A stretch of 64,000 nt of DNA from Triops longicaudatus. Lineage: Eukaryota > Arthropoda > Branchiopoda > Notostraca > Triopsidae. Numbering within the stretch: position 1 is the stretch's first letter; each line of letters opens with the position of its first letter. The translations under genes were made by a program, and so were the position numbers. The stretch covers positions 130,089 to 194,088 of the forward strand of contig JAGQDJ010000186.1 in NCBI GenBank assembly GCA_022885665.1. Direction: 5' to 3'. Under the pieces are notes generated by a model. The model was not told the DNA's origin and did no database searches. It worked only from the letters and a program-made list of their open reading frames with translations. Below are positions 33,601-46,522 of this stretch, one piece after another.

Positions 33601-36600
33601 GGACATTTACCGTAAAAACTGGAGCCCTTGAGCAAGGAGGATTTCGGTTGCTCCTGCTCCTGCTCCGGGCAAAAAAATCTGCTCCGCTGTCCTGCCCCGG
33701 GCTGCGTTTGAAAGCTCTGATTGGCATGACATGAAAAGCTCACTGTTGTAAGATTGCTCTTTTCCTGAAGCTCTTTCGTTGTTACGTAGAGTTCGATTCT
33801 CTTCTCTCCTTCGGTGTTTTGCTACGATAAGGTAGTTAGGGCGTGTTTTAAGAGAAAAAACAAAAGTGTAACATTGTTAGATTCAGAAGCGAGAATTTTC
33901 TTTGACCTTACCATCGTACCAGGAAGTAAAAATAGACGTGAATTGACTGTATTTGGTTTGCGGGGCATGGATTGGTGTTCTTTGCCTGGTTTTCCTGTAA
34001 TTATATATTTGGGACAGGTTTTGCTCATTGGTTATTCTCGTTCGTGATGCATATGTCATGTATTGCCATGTTTGTCGGCCATTATTGTCATAATTGGTAG
34101 TCGGTCTGTCATCATTGTTGCACAGTTGTTTGACCATCACGTTTGCTGTTTGTTCAGTATTATGTGTGCACAGCTTGCCTAAAGCGTTCGCCTCATGTAA
34201 GCAAATTGCACGGGCCCTCCTCCCCTTCTCCCGTTTTTGCACCCTATCCATTCCGTTCTCCTTTGCACCCGCCCCTTCCTTTGTTATCAATCCTAAATCA
34301 TCCCAAATTCGCCTTTCAAAACTGCACAAATTTTGCTTTGGAATTTCGTAAAATTTTTATCTGCTTGCGTCACCATTTGTTTTTCGTTCCGTTTTTCGTC
34401 TCAATTTTCCGTGTTTTGCTTATTTTCGTTTGGTTTGAACCTGCACCCCCAAAACCAGGTGATAATCGGTTATATCGATTAGATACCCGGTACTGTGGCG
34501 ATGCATTGAATTTGAGTTTCTCCTCCGCTCAGCATTCTGCGTTTATCCCCAATGAACATTCCTCCCCATCCCTTGAGGACGGTGCCCACAATATGCATAC
34601 TTTTGTGTCCGCAGAAAACGACCGAAGTCGAAGCGGTGGCGCGAGCAGTCCCGAAAGCGACTGGGATGGCGAAGCCGAGGCAGCCCGTACTTCTACCGTT
34701 AAGTTCGAGGACGACGAGGGCGAAGAAGGCAGTGCGGACCGAGAAACCACCTTTGTGCGCCATAATACGCCGCATCCCCGTGAACTGAAAGCCAAAGCAC
34801 ATAAACTTCTCGGCAAGGGCCAGAAAAATGTCGACGGCAAAGTAGTACCCCGTGGGAGGGTGAGCACCCCACTCACTTTCACAACCTCCCCGTTCTTTTC
34901 AATTTAAATGTAACTTTATTGTATCTCTTATTTTTGGAAAATAGGAAGCGGTTAAAGAAGCTTTTAGGCCAGAAAGAACGCCGTTACCGAATGAAACGAA
35001 GAGTGTGAACGTTAGTGTAAAAGATCACGTAGATGGAAACGCCCCTTCGAGTAGAGCAAGTCAACAGAGCACAGGGGTTTCCTCCGTCACAACACAAGAG
35101 CCCAACGCGTCAGGGACCGATGGCGAAGAATCGGGCAGCGAAGTGGAACGTAGCCACTCCCGCTCTGAGAACAAACATGTGGGTTTCGCGGTGGAGCAAC
35201 GGGAAGAGGAAGAGGAGGAGGAAGTGGAAGAGAGTGAAGAAGTGGAGCCGAGGGAAAAACATAATCGGCTTCATAGAAGAGACACGCCCCATCACTTGAA
35301 GAACAAACGCATCCATGCACAGGACAAGGATAAAATAGAGTCGATCATTGCCCAAGTGCTGAGGAAGGAAGAGGAACGGTTGCCGACACCACCACCCCCT
35401 CCACCCAAGTCACCCGCATTTTCGCAACGAAGCGAAACGGAGAGTTTGGCGGAGAATGGTGGTGACCAGTATTTCGAAGAACCGCATATCGAAGTAGTGG
35501 AAGAGGAGTACGAGATTCATATTGCGAGGGTGTCCACAGGTAAGCTTTGTAAACAACTTTATCTATGAACCCATCATCCTATAAACTCTCTTACCAATAC
35601 GAATTTTTTACCTGGATCTTGTATCCCTTAACCGTTAAAAGTAATCTCCTCTTTAAATTACTTCCCATATCCGATCATAAAGCGATAATTCTTGAAACCG
35701 GTAGTCCGCATGCTTACCCGATATGAGGCATTTATCCACAGTGAAGATTGCACCTTGACAGTTTTACTTTACGGTGTGCGTCTCTAAACCGTCATTCCGT
35801 ATTCTGATATCTGTTCATGTTGATCTGAGCATTCCGTGATGGACAAGTAGTTCTTCGGTAGATTACGTGCTTTTTAGCACGGTACCTCTCAACTGACAAC
35901 TCAATATCTTCTAAACTTTCTTTTCAGCCAGCATTTCGTTATAATTGGGTTTTGATGCTGCGAGAATTCAGTATATAAAAGCTGACTGAAATGACTCAAA
36001 ACAGTTATACCTCTCTAAACTATTATTCCGTAATCCCTAACCATTTCTGTCCTGTTTAAGCCCGTTATCTTCGGTAATTTCTGGTTCTTACTCATAGATG
36101 TCCCTCGTATTCCATTAACTCATTTACCCGTTAACCTTATCGGTTTAAAGGGGTGGCTCCTTATAAGATCCTGTGTTATAGAGTTACAAAGTTTTCTCAG
36201 TTACGACAAATTCGTTAAACTAGCCTACTTTTTTTGGAATAAGTAGGTTAACACTATTCCTCTAAAGTTGGTCCCACCTTCTAGCAAATTTGACAACGAC
36301 GAAATTTTATCGCATATTTGCGTGGATAAGAAGTCAAAATATGACCTGGAAAGATTGAGTTATTTTGTTATCTGTGACGTCACTCTGTACATGGGGTCGT
36401 TAAATCTAAATTATGTATTTTTTTCCTCGTTTGGAAGGGTTGGGTCTTTCTATCGCGGGAGGAAAAGGTTCTACGGCGTACAAAGGTGACGACGAAGGTA
36501 TTTTCATTTCGCGCGTAACCGAGAACGGACCTGCCGCTTTGGCTGGTCTCCGAGTGGGCGACAAGTTGCTATCCGTCAACGGAGTAACGTGCGTTGATGT

Positions 36601-39600
36601 GGACCATTACGAAGCCGTAGACATTCTTAAAGCAGCTGGTCCTCGACTAGTTCTGCACATCTCCAGAGAAATCACCCGTTTGGTTCCGCCCACCAACAAA
36701 GCAGACACATCGGAATCCGAAGCCGTTGTGCAAATTCGAGCACATCCATCTTCGGTAACAGAAAAGAGAACAACTACCGCTGCTCCTGAAGCAGCACCAG
36801 TGCCAGCACCGAGATCATCCGTCACTTCGATGTCAAGCTTTACCAGTAAAGAAACAGAGCAGTCTTCAACTCCGCCCCCGCCTTTACCCACGGCCGCAGC
36901 GCCCCATCCGGCGCCTAGATTAAGTTGGACTCAAACTTCAGGTTCGAGTATTGCAGGGAGCGTGGCCGCAGCAGAGTATTCCCCCGCCATGGGCCAGATC
37001 ACTGCAGAAAATGGAGCCAATCAAACAACGCCCTCACCACATGTGAACGGTTTGCCGAGTGTGCCATTGACTAAACGACGCGATCGAGTGTTTGTAACGT
37101 TGCTAAGGGACCAGCAAGGATTAGGATTCACGATTGCCGGAGGCAAAGGAGGACCCCGTTTCAGCGATGATAAGGATGATGATGTGAGCTTATCTTGTTA
37201 ACTCCAGTATTATTTTTTTAAAAAAACTAATTTGTTTGTTTTTTCTGTATAAAGGGAATTTATGTATCAAGAATAATTGAAGGAGGCGTGGCTGAAAGAG
37301 ATGGCAAGCTTCGTGTGGGTGACCGCATCATTTCTGTAAGTGAATTTTTATTTATGTTTATTTATTCATACGTTTTATATAAACGCATACTGGGATATGA
37401 CATTGGTGGATGGCAAGGTATTTGCCTTTTGTTAATATTATTTTCATATTTTCTTGTTGATGATCATCTCAGATTAATGGAGTCGACGTCGAGGGAGCTC
37501 GTCATGACCAAGCTGTAGCCATGTTAACCGGTTTGGAGCGTTTTGTTCGTCTGGTGGTAGAAAGAGAAGGTTGGAGCACGGGTTTAGGGTCCGAAACGCG
37601 TTCTCCCCGCCTTATTGGCGGTCCACGCCCGTATACAGGCTTATACAGCCCCAAGAGTTACATGGCGAACCGACCCAGCTATACAGGCTTGCGTTCGTCG
37701 TTGACTTCGTCCCATAAGTCGGCTCCTGTGACACCTTGTTTGCCCCACCAGCAATTGAGCACGGTCAACAATACGAGCACCACCTCTTTATTGGACCAAG
37801 CTCGTCACCAAATGTACAGCAATGCCAGTTCAGGCTCACAACCCAACTTGAACAGTGGCTCGCAACCCAACTTGAACCAAATGCCTATCACGACCAACGA
37901 GCAGTTCCAAGCGCTCATCCCGGCCCATTTTCTAGGTCACGCCCCTACCCAGGAAGCTAACCCTTCCTCGAAGACGATCGTGGTGACAGTGAAACAACCC
38001 GACCCAGTTCAAGCACTCTCTTTACAATTCCCGCCTGCGCCCACCAAAATTGGCACGGTGACCGAAACCATCACCAAGAGTACGTTGACAGAGACCATTG
38101 TCACGCGAATCACCAATAATCAGTTGGCTGCGCCACCCATCATCGTTGAGGTACGAAAATTCGGCAGCAAATATTACATCGAAAAGATAAAAACGAAAAC
38201 TCGCATAATACATACGTACGCTCAGCTCGAGATAATCGGAGAAATTGTATACTAAAATAATATGTAATAGTGGTGATTAATTTGGTGAATTTTTCTAAGG
38301 ATGACTAAAATAGTTTTAAAAATAAAAAATTTCAAACAAGAAATGTATTAATTTTGCAATTTTTCTTTTTAGGACGTATTGATAAGTAAAGGGACAGGAC
38401 CTTTGGGTTTGTCCATTATTGGTGGAACTGACCACTCTTGTGTACCTTTTGGTACGCGAGGGCCGGGCGTTTTCATTTCCAAAGTAACGGCCGAAGGCGC
38501 CGCGGCGCGAACGCAGCGCTTACGGATTGGTGATCGTATTTTGAAAGTGAATGGGGTGGATGTTACGCAAGCAACGCACCAAGAAGCAGTGACAGCATTG
38601 GTGCGCGCCGGAGCGGAAGTTATGCTCACGGTACAGCACGATCCACCTCCACGTGGCCTGCAAGAATTAACCATCACACGGAAAGTGGACGAAAAATTGG
38701 GCATGCACGTCAAAGGCGGTTTGAGAGGACAACCTGGCAACCCTATGGACAAAACGGACGAGGGTGTGTTTATTTCCAAGATTAATCCAGGTGGTGCCGC
38801 CCACCGAGATGGAAGATTAAGAGTGGGCATGCGTCTTATTGAAGTCAATGGCATTTCGTTACTCGGTGCCGCGCATCAGGAAGCAGTCGAAACGCTCAGA
38901 AATGCAGGCGACGTGCTGCATCTGTTAGTTTGCGATGGTAAGCATTGAATTCGGGAGCTTCCTTCAGTATAATCATATGACAAGAGATCAGCCTGCAAGT
39001 CTCGGTTATTTTTGTGGACACAAGCAAAGTTTCACGCCTTTATTTGATAGTACCCAGTCAAAATAGAAAGAATCAAGTATCATGGAAATTTTTTTTACCG
39101 TTTTTTTTTTACATGTGTATGAGAGAGGATATTTGTGTTTAATTATATTAAAAATGATGCTAGCTATTTTACTTTTATGAAGCATGTTAGAATAAGAACC
39201 TGGAATCTTATATCTAGATCCATATTCCCAGTAGACTTACCAGATTGGAACGCATTGGCAATGACTGACAAGTGATCGAACTGATCGTTGGTTAGGTCGC
39301 AACAATCTTTCCGAAACACTGATCGGGACGTCGTTATGACATTTTTTTTAGCATGTTTGATGCATAAAGTATCAGAAATGACTTGCTTGGTTGTTGGAGT
39401 GCTTTATCCCGTGGAAAGGGCACACGTGCTTCATTGGTTTGGTTTTGTTACCAGGTTACGACCCTGCAGAGGTAGAAAAGCTGCGAAGGGACGGTCAGCT
39501 CAGTCCTGACACGTTCTCCATTTCGCAAAGTGTTTGCAGTGCAGATGCGGAAGATGAAGAGCGCTATACGCCTCAGCCCACGACGACAAGCACGGCTGCG

Positions 39601-42600
39601 AACGCGATAGTTCCAGCTGGTGGAGATGTAGCTGTGCCGACAGAAAGAAGCACGCCGGAGAAGGTTCATACGCCTTTTTCTCTTTCTTTTAACTTCCTTG
39701 CTTGCCACAGGCTTCTTACTGTTTCTACTTCTTTGTGATTATGTCTGGAGACGGAAACTTAAAAGCTTGTTTCCATGGTAGGTACTGGATGTTGTGCGCG
39801 CTGCAGAGCAATTAGTGCAATGTCAGGCAGCCCTGGCACCAAAATCGCCTGGTCCTGTCAGGCCTGATGTGAAAACAACCACGATTGTGCTTTCCAAGCA
39901 CACCCTCGACCCTAATCCGATACTCAATGCGGTAAGCAAACTTTTCTTTTGAATTGATTTTAGATTTCTGTCATGATTTTAGATTTATGTTTTACGTGTA
40001 CATGTTTTAGTAATGAGACTATGGCTGCAACGCATTGTACAAATCTCTACTCTACCTTGCATTTTTTTGTTAAAGGATTAATTTCGAAGTGTTTTTGCAT
40101 CCATTTGGTGTTTTTTACATCCAGTTTTTTCCCATATCTGGATGTTATACCATAAAGCCTATCAATCGTCTTGCCATAAGTTGCAGTCTCTTATAACAGA
40201 TATCCATTACACCGGGGAATGACTGTATTGTGTTTTCTTGTAGTATCAAACATTTACCACATTACCAAAGTTTTAACTGATCTGAAGATTTTTTTTGTCG
40301 ATTTAAAATTGTAAATGGTTAAATTGCAGCCGTAGTTTCATTTGTTTGGATGCGAATTGATTGTTACTGGTAAGAAGCATCGTGAGCATATTGAAAGTGG
40401 GTTATTTCCCATTTTATAAGAACTTTGGTCAATATTCCTTCGCATGAGGTCTATCTACTCTCGGAAACGCGCATTTGCACTCGGTTTGCATGCAGTGTAC
40501 TTTTTCACTAGCTCGCTGGGTTAAGCAAGGCATTAAATATCGGTGTTTGGTCTGGGGTTTACGACTCAAATTTTTTGGCCTTGGCATGTTTGCAAAACGC
40601 ATGGTCGTAAGCGAGTGGGTCTTGAAGTGTCGCAAAAACTTCTCTGAAGTTTTTTCTTTTTATTGCTGTGCAGCATTAAATTAAGACGGATTTCTAAATA
40701 CTTTTAAAACGACACTAACACTCGCTTCTGCAGGGCCACACACCCACCGCCTTATAATTCCTGGAAAGATTGTGGGAAGAAAGGGTACTCTTGATTGTTT
40801 CTGTGACCTCCCCGTGACTTCCGTGAAATTGTTTTGTCTCAAAAGTGCGAAAGGGAAGATTGGTGATTATTTGTCTCTTTTTGTCAGAAGCAGAACGCTA
40901 AGAAAAATTTCCCTTACGCAAAAAGAAAACAATGATCCCACAAAAATTCGCCCATAGTTTCTTGTGTATGGGCACTGGATTCCTTCTTTGGTTTTCTCTT
41001 GCGATCTTTTGTTCCTTCGTTTCCAGATGTGAATGTTTACCCAACGGGCGAAATATATTTCATGTTTTATTTCTGCGAACCGAGTGGGTTGTACAGTGAA
41101 GTTTAATAGTGGGATTTTTTTCCGAAAACGAAGAAAGGTTAAAATAATGGCATTTCGAGCTGGCTCCTTCCATTCTTTTTTTTTTTCATTCCTCGAATCG
41201 GGTCTTTCAGCTTAAAAATGGACTTACAACTTTTTCTTGCACTTTTGTTGGTACTTTGGGAAATTGTTGTCATGTGCAGAATTTATCCCGGAAACTTGCT
41301 GCTGGGTGTACCTTTGGTGACGGGAAATATCTATTATACATATTTTTTTTTTTACATACAAAAATGGATTTCGCTTAATCGGGACACTTTGACGTAAAAG
41401 GCCTATATCGTGTACACTGCCCCGTTTTTTAAAATTAATTTCATGTTTTTCTGCAAACTTTTATTTGGACATATGTCCGAAATAAAGTATCCCTTCAGTT
41501 AAGCGAAATCTACATATTGCTGCAATAAATAAAAAATAATTAGCTTTTGGAATGTAAATAACGTATAGGGAGCTTAATTGTGTTCTCTTTCACATGTTAC
41601 TTTTTGCTTCCTTTTGCTGTGTGGTTGCTTGTGCGTGAACCCACGTCCTTTGTTGTACGTCAAATCCAGGAAGGGGAATTATTGGCCCTTCCCGGTGTCA
41701 ATTCTGCGTCTGTATCTCCTGCAACGTCACCACTGCCTCTTCACAAGATTTCAGAGGAAGAAGTCTTACCTGACGAGGAAGAAAGTGAAATTCTGTCAGG
41801 GAATCAGTCTCCTGAATCAGAAGTATTGCCAGAGCAGGTAAAAAAAATCCGAGTGTTTTGTAGGCCAGATCGTAATTAAAAAATACGACTTTTCACTGGA
41901 AAAGTAGCTAACACCTGTAGATTCGCAGATATGTAGAGCGACAATATAACTTTTTGAGTGACATCAAATGTGCAATTAAATGTATAGCATTATGCAGCTG
42001 ATTCCCCATACGCTGTATTGCTACTGCTTATTGCGTCAGTTAACAAATCTGGGTAAGAAAATCCAGATAGAACTCACCATGGCTAAAGCGCGTTTGGTAT
42101 TAATCGCTTTTTTCCCCTCGACAGGATCGTAAAGTGATTCTGTCTGTTTCCCTTTTTATCGTTTTTACCAAGTTATTGTGTTATTTTGCAATTATTTGCT
42201 CGTCCTAAATTAATGTTCAAGTATTTACTTAATCCATCAATATAATTTGCATAATTCTTATACCACAGAATTTTTGGTTCATACTACCTCTCGTGTTATC
42301 ATTTATGCCTATTTAATTTCCCCTTCATTAGTCACTCATTTAGATTTTCAGTTATTTCTATTCCCATTGATCGGTTTTGTAACACGAGTTTCCTCTTTCG
42401 TTCTACATATTGTTTTACTTTATGGTTTGGTTTAGTTTTCATTTACTGCGTTGAGTTGTGACGGTTTGTGTTTTAAAATGACCGTGATTTAGGGAGTTTC
42501 CACCTCCGTGGCGGCAGCACACTCTACTCCGGAGCCTTCTTCTGCTTCCTCGATTATTTCGCAAGCTTCTACCCAGGCGTCCAGTATCCCGAGTCATTTG

Positions 42601-43708
42601 AAAACGCATGGTCCCAGTCCAGATAAAATGACGTTCAGTGCTAAGAAACGCTTCTTCGAGAAAGAAATTGTCGATTCGAGTAAGCCCACACAACGTCCGG
42701 AACGTCCTTTCAGCTTCTTGAGTCTAGATGAAGTGGAGAAATTACGGCAGGAAGAAGGTTAGTGTACTTGGCTTTCCCTAGTGTTGGGAGAAATGACAAA
42801 AAAGAGATTGAAGGGATAGGGTAAAGGACTATTGAGTTGTAACTTGTTTATTATGGGGAGTGAGGAAAGAGTTTCTTGGGGAGTTTGAGGTAATTGACCC
42901 TTAATGTAATTAAATGTCGAATGCTATGATCTGGTTTAGAGAAGAAAATTGCGTCTTTTACGGAAGAACGACTCCAGTCATACGACAGCGTCGAGGAGTT
43001 GGATGAAGAAGAAGACTTGCCACCACCTCCGCCCAAAACTCCGCCCCCTACTGTGAGCACAGTAGCAGCGAATGCAGAGTTGACTTTTTTGCCCACCACG
43101 CCTATTATACGAACAGCCAAAGCCGAGCGACGCTTAAAGGATAGATTAACAAAAGAAGTAGGGAAATCTTCTGAAATTAAGGATTGGTTTTATAAAAACT
43201 TTTGTTTGCGTACCTTTTTCTAGGGGTTAGAATTGGGTGAAGAAGATCGAAAATTATCGCCGAGCGACCAGCGTGCGCTTCAGGCTGAGAAACGAGCTGC
43301 ATGGCGCCAAGCGCGGTTAAAGTCGTTGGAACAAGTAAATTTGGCTTGGGGTTTCGCAAAAGAGCCGGAATTTCAGTGTATTGATTAATGTGTCGTTCCT
43401 TATAGGACGCCTTACAGGCTCAGATGGTGATTCAACAAATGAGTAAGCTTGTTGAGGCTTCGGAGACAGATACTAGCATGCTGAGCTCGTCCAGTATATC
43501 GAAAAATAACAACCTTACCAGCAGCCTGCTTTCGAAGTCACCAGTCACAGAAGAGGAAGACGCCAATGGTCAGAACAATAATGTCTCCAACTTGGAGCAT
43601 CAGCAGGACGAAAGTGTATGTCAAGAAGAAGAAGAAACGGGTGACAGTGAGAGTACGACGGGTTCGAATCGAAGAAGGAAGAAGAGCAAACGATCCAAGA
43701 AAAGATAA
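27674..43708 (+). CDS. scrib: Scribble: LAP-family cell-polarity scaffold (16 LRR, 4 PDZ)
   Basis: About 21 coding exons: 27674-27835, 28196-28313, 30258-30336, 30399-30609, 30672-30746, 30847-31064, 31201-31331, 31527-31808, 34459-34859, 34945-35539, 36438-37183, 37255-37335, 37473-38150, 38373-38937, 39455-39663, 39782-39931, 41670-41837, 42493-42757, 42940-43157, 43224-43334, 43406-43708; about 1921 aa. The N terminus MFRCIPMFKGCNRQVEYVD matches scribble, with Cys4 and Cys11 at the known palmitoylation region. LRRs run to about residue 425, followed by the LAP motif TPHPRELKAKA. PDZ domains begin near residues 757 (GLGLSIAGG), 972 (GLGFTIAGG), 1260 (PLGLSIIGGTDHSC) and 1356 (KLGMHVKGG). 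The C-terminal part keeps RTAKAERR and ALQAEKRAAWRQARLKSLEQ. Scribble works with Dlg and Lgl at basolateral junctions and synapses. Least certain are the donor at 39664 (GTTCAT), the acceptor at 41669, and whether extra exons exist in the long introns (28314-30257, 31809-34458, 39932-41669). Confidence 0.95.
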
Positions 43709-46522
43709 TTGTCTCAAACCGCCCAAAATAATAATAATAATAATATTAATAATAATATGTGCATGCCCGTATGTGTTATCCAAGACAAAAACCGTTTCGG
43801 TAGATTTCATGGTCGATTTAAAGAAAGGAAAACGAAATTTCAGTTCGACGGGGTTTTGTTTGCACATCGGCTCCTTTTTATGTCACACATTACCATCCCA
43901 TTCTATTTTTATGCCTTTCATGCTGTTAAGCGTAGTTGACGTGTCTCTTTTAAAACTAGGTATGCATTATTGACTTTTAATTCGGTGTGGACATTGGTTA
44001 TAACTTTGACTAACTACTATTACACCATGGCTCTTGTAGTTGGAAATATACGGTCGTGTAGTATTTAACATTTCTCTCTTGCTGGGAGGCTTTTGAAGTC
44101 ATTATTTATAAGGGAAACTGGCAAAATTGGCGTTATGGGTACTTTGGTCTAACCTACACTTTCCATTCCTCTGGAACGTTCTTAATAACTTCACTCAAAA
44201 CGAATCTACTGCGGATTTTTATTGTCGGTTTATCTCCTGGCAGCTTTCTTCCGTGTGAATATTCGATTGTTTTCCGCTTTTAACGTAGTGGCAATTTCAA
44301 TTCTAAATGAAATAAGGTGCTTTTGCGTAATTTTAAGTGTTATTAAACTTGTAGCTTTTAGAATGGATTACAGAAACGTTGAATCGAAGATTACAGATTG
44401 AAGCAGTATTTATCCAAACATTTTGCATCTTGTTCGAAGAATAGTCGTATTAAATCAGTCTAAATCCCTACCCGGACTCAGTTGGATTGAATGAATAGTT
44501 CCTGCCAGTCAGCAATCTATTTTCTATTAACGAGCCCAAAGAACAAGTGATGTGTATCACTTTTCTAAAGGCGACCTTCGACTTGTGCACGATGACGGAG
44601 TAAAATTTACCAAGTTCATAGTTTTCTGACTCTTACTTTATTTAGTTTTTGTCTTTAGAGGCTGTCTTTCGAATACAGTAGAGATTTGCTGTAGCGAACA
44701 CTGGGTATGACGAACAGTGTCCTGTTATAGACGGTTCCTAGAGAAACTCTTGCAATGCAAGTCAATATTGGCTATTATCAGTGTGGGCCAACAAACAAAT
44801 TTACCGTCCATTTTATCAACGTTACAGCCAGGCTTTACTGCATTTTTGTTTGTATTGTAAAGTTCCATCTCGTAACGAATTTATTGTGATTCATATCGGT
44901 TGTCGGAACTTCATTCCACAAACTGATCTCGAACGCCATCTATATCAAGTAATATGCCTTAAGATGAACTTTCTCGGACTAATTTTAAGATAGTTGGAGT
45001 GTACCACGCATCACGAGAAACAGCATGGGAAATAGGAAAGTAAGCCGAAATGGTTGGAAGAAATCTAAAGAGCCACTAGTAAACTAGCATCGTCGCCTTT
45101 ATCATGCTATTTTTTTATGGGGTTTTAATCATGTACCCCCTCGCGAAGTAATGTGTCCAGGCTCAATTTCTTGCGTATTACAGGAGCTAGTGGAATAATT
45201 TTGTTAATTCAAAGAACTCCAAGGGGAACATTTTGCCAGAGCAGTCTACGTAGAACATAAAAAGGGCAATAGACACCAAAAAAAACAACTTTATCTTGTA
45301 AGAAAGAGAAAAAAATCTAGTCTCCAAATGTTTCTTTTTATCATGCGCGAAATAATAACGAACATATTCTGGATAAAAGAAAATATTCGGTGCGGTAGAG
45401 TGGTGCTGAGACGTAACGGAAGATGTGCGAGCACGAAAATCGCTCTTTTTATTGGTTCAGCGAGGCCACGTGATGTCGTACTGTGGCGTGTTTTCTCCCC
45501 ATGTGACGTCACGTTCGCGCGGCGACAAAATTGGCAAGGCAGTAACTCAGGAACGGCTCGTCAGAAAAAAATTGAAACAAAATCCTTTGCTCTTAGAATA
45601 ATGTGTACAATTAGAATCCATTAAAATCTCAATAGGTATTTTTCGTGTCCATTGCCCTTAAACAAGGCAGTTTCCGCTTAATTTTTCTCCGTTACCTGAA
45701 GCGTTTCGACGCCGTTTTCTTTCGTACGAACTTTTCTAAAGAAACGTTTTGTGTATCACAGTAACCTGAAGGAGACTATTATGGTCGTAATGAGACGTAT
45801 GATTTTAATCTGAACGCTCCACTTAAACACCTTTTAACCGTGTATTTCTTACGGGATTAAAATCTTCTACTCTAGCGAAGTATATTCAACTACTGTCACA
45901 CGTTAACACCTTAGTAATTTCTTTGCCTATTTTCCAGTGTTTTGCAGAATATCTCTTATCTTCTAGTAGAAGCTTCTTGACGTGATGAGAAATATCTGTA
46001 ATTATATAATTAAAACAAAAAATTATCGTGATGCGTATTACTCAGTGGAATGCAGAATGTATGAGTTTGTTATTCTGCTCTATCTCCATAGCAAGTAGCT
46101 TTTTAGGTATAGGGAGTGATATTAACGTGTATTGCTTGGGACTAGAGGTGCGCGGTGCACAGTCACAAAGAAATAATTAGGATAACTGTATGTTAATTAC
46201 ACTGGCTATGTGTTTATCCTGGGGCTCGGGGAAGGAGCGCCAGGATAATTAACACTATCGCATATCGCACAAGGTCGTCATCACCCACTTGATGTCCTCT
46301 TGTAGCACGGAGCAGCACTTTTTCACCTTCTCACATGGCACTTGAGCCTTTCAAGATTCTTAAGAAGTGCGCCCACATTTCCTCGTCTTTTCAAAGTTAT
46401 TTTCAAGTCTTTCGCTCTTCTTGTAGTAGTAATACACAGCGTAGCACGTACTGTATAGAGCCGACCCAACTTGTAAAACGTATAAGTAGAAAGTCTTTCT
46501 TTGGCTTTTAAGTTTCCCCAGG
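43709..46522. other. Intergenic between convergent scribble and Beat-like genes
   Basis: Holds the scribble 3' UTR (an AAT-repeat tract at about 43727-43757 follows the stop) and no recognisable gene. A GC-rich patch at about 45440-45535 carries promoter-type motifs (see findings). Confidence 0.6.
45451..45530. promoter_or_regulatory. Orphan promoter-like cluster: inverted CCAAT, E-box, CRE
   Basis: ATTGG at 45451, CACGTG at 45467-45472, a perfect palindromic CRE TGACGTCA at 45504-45511 and TTCGCGCGGCG just after, all in an unusually CpG-rich patch within AT-rich DNA. No adjacent coding exon was recognised, so the role is unknown. Confidence 0.35.
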
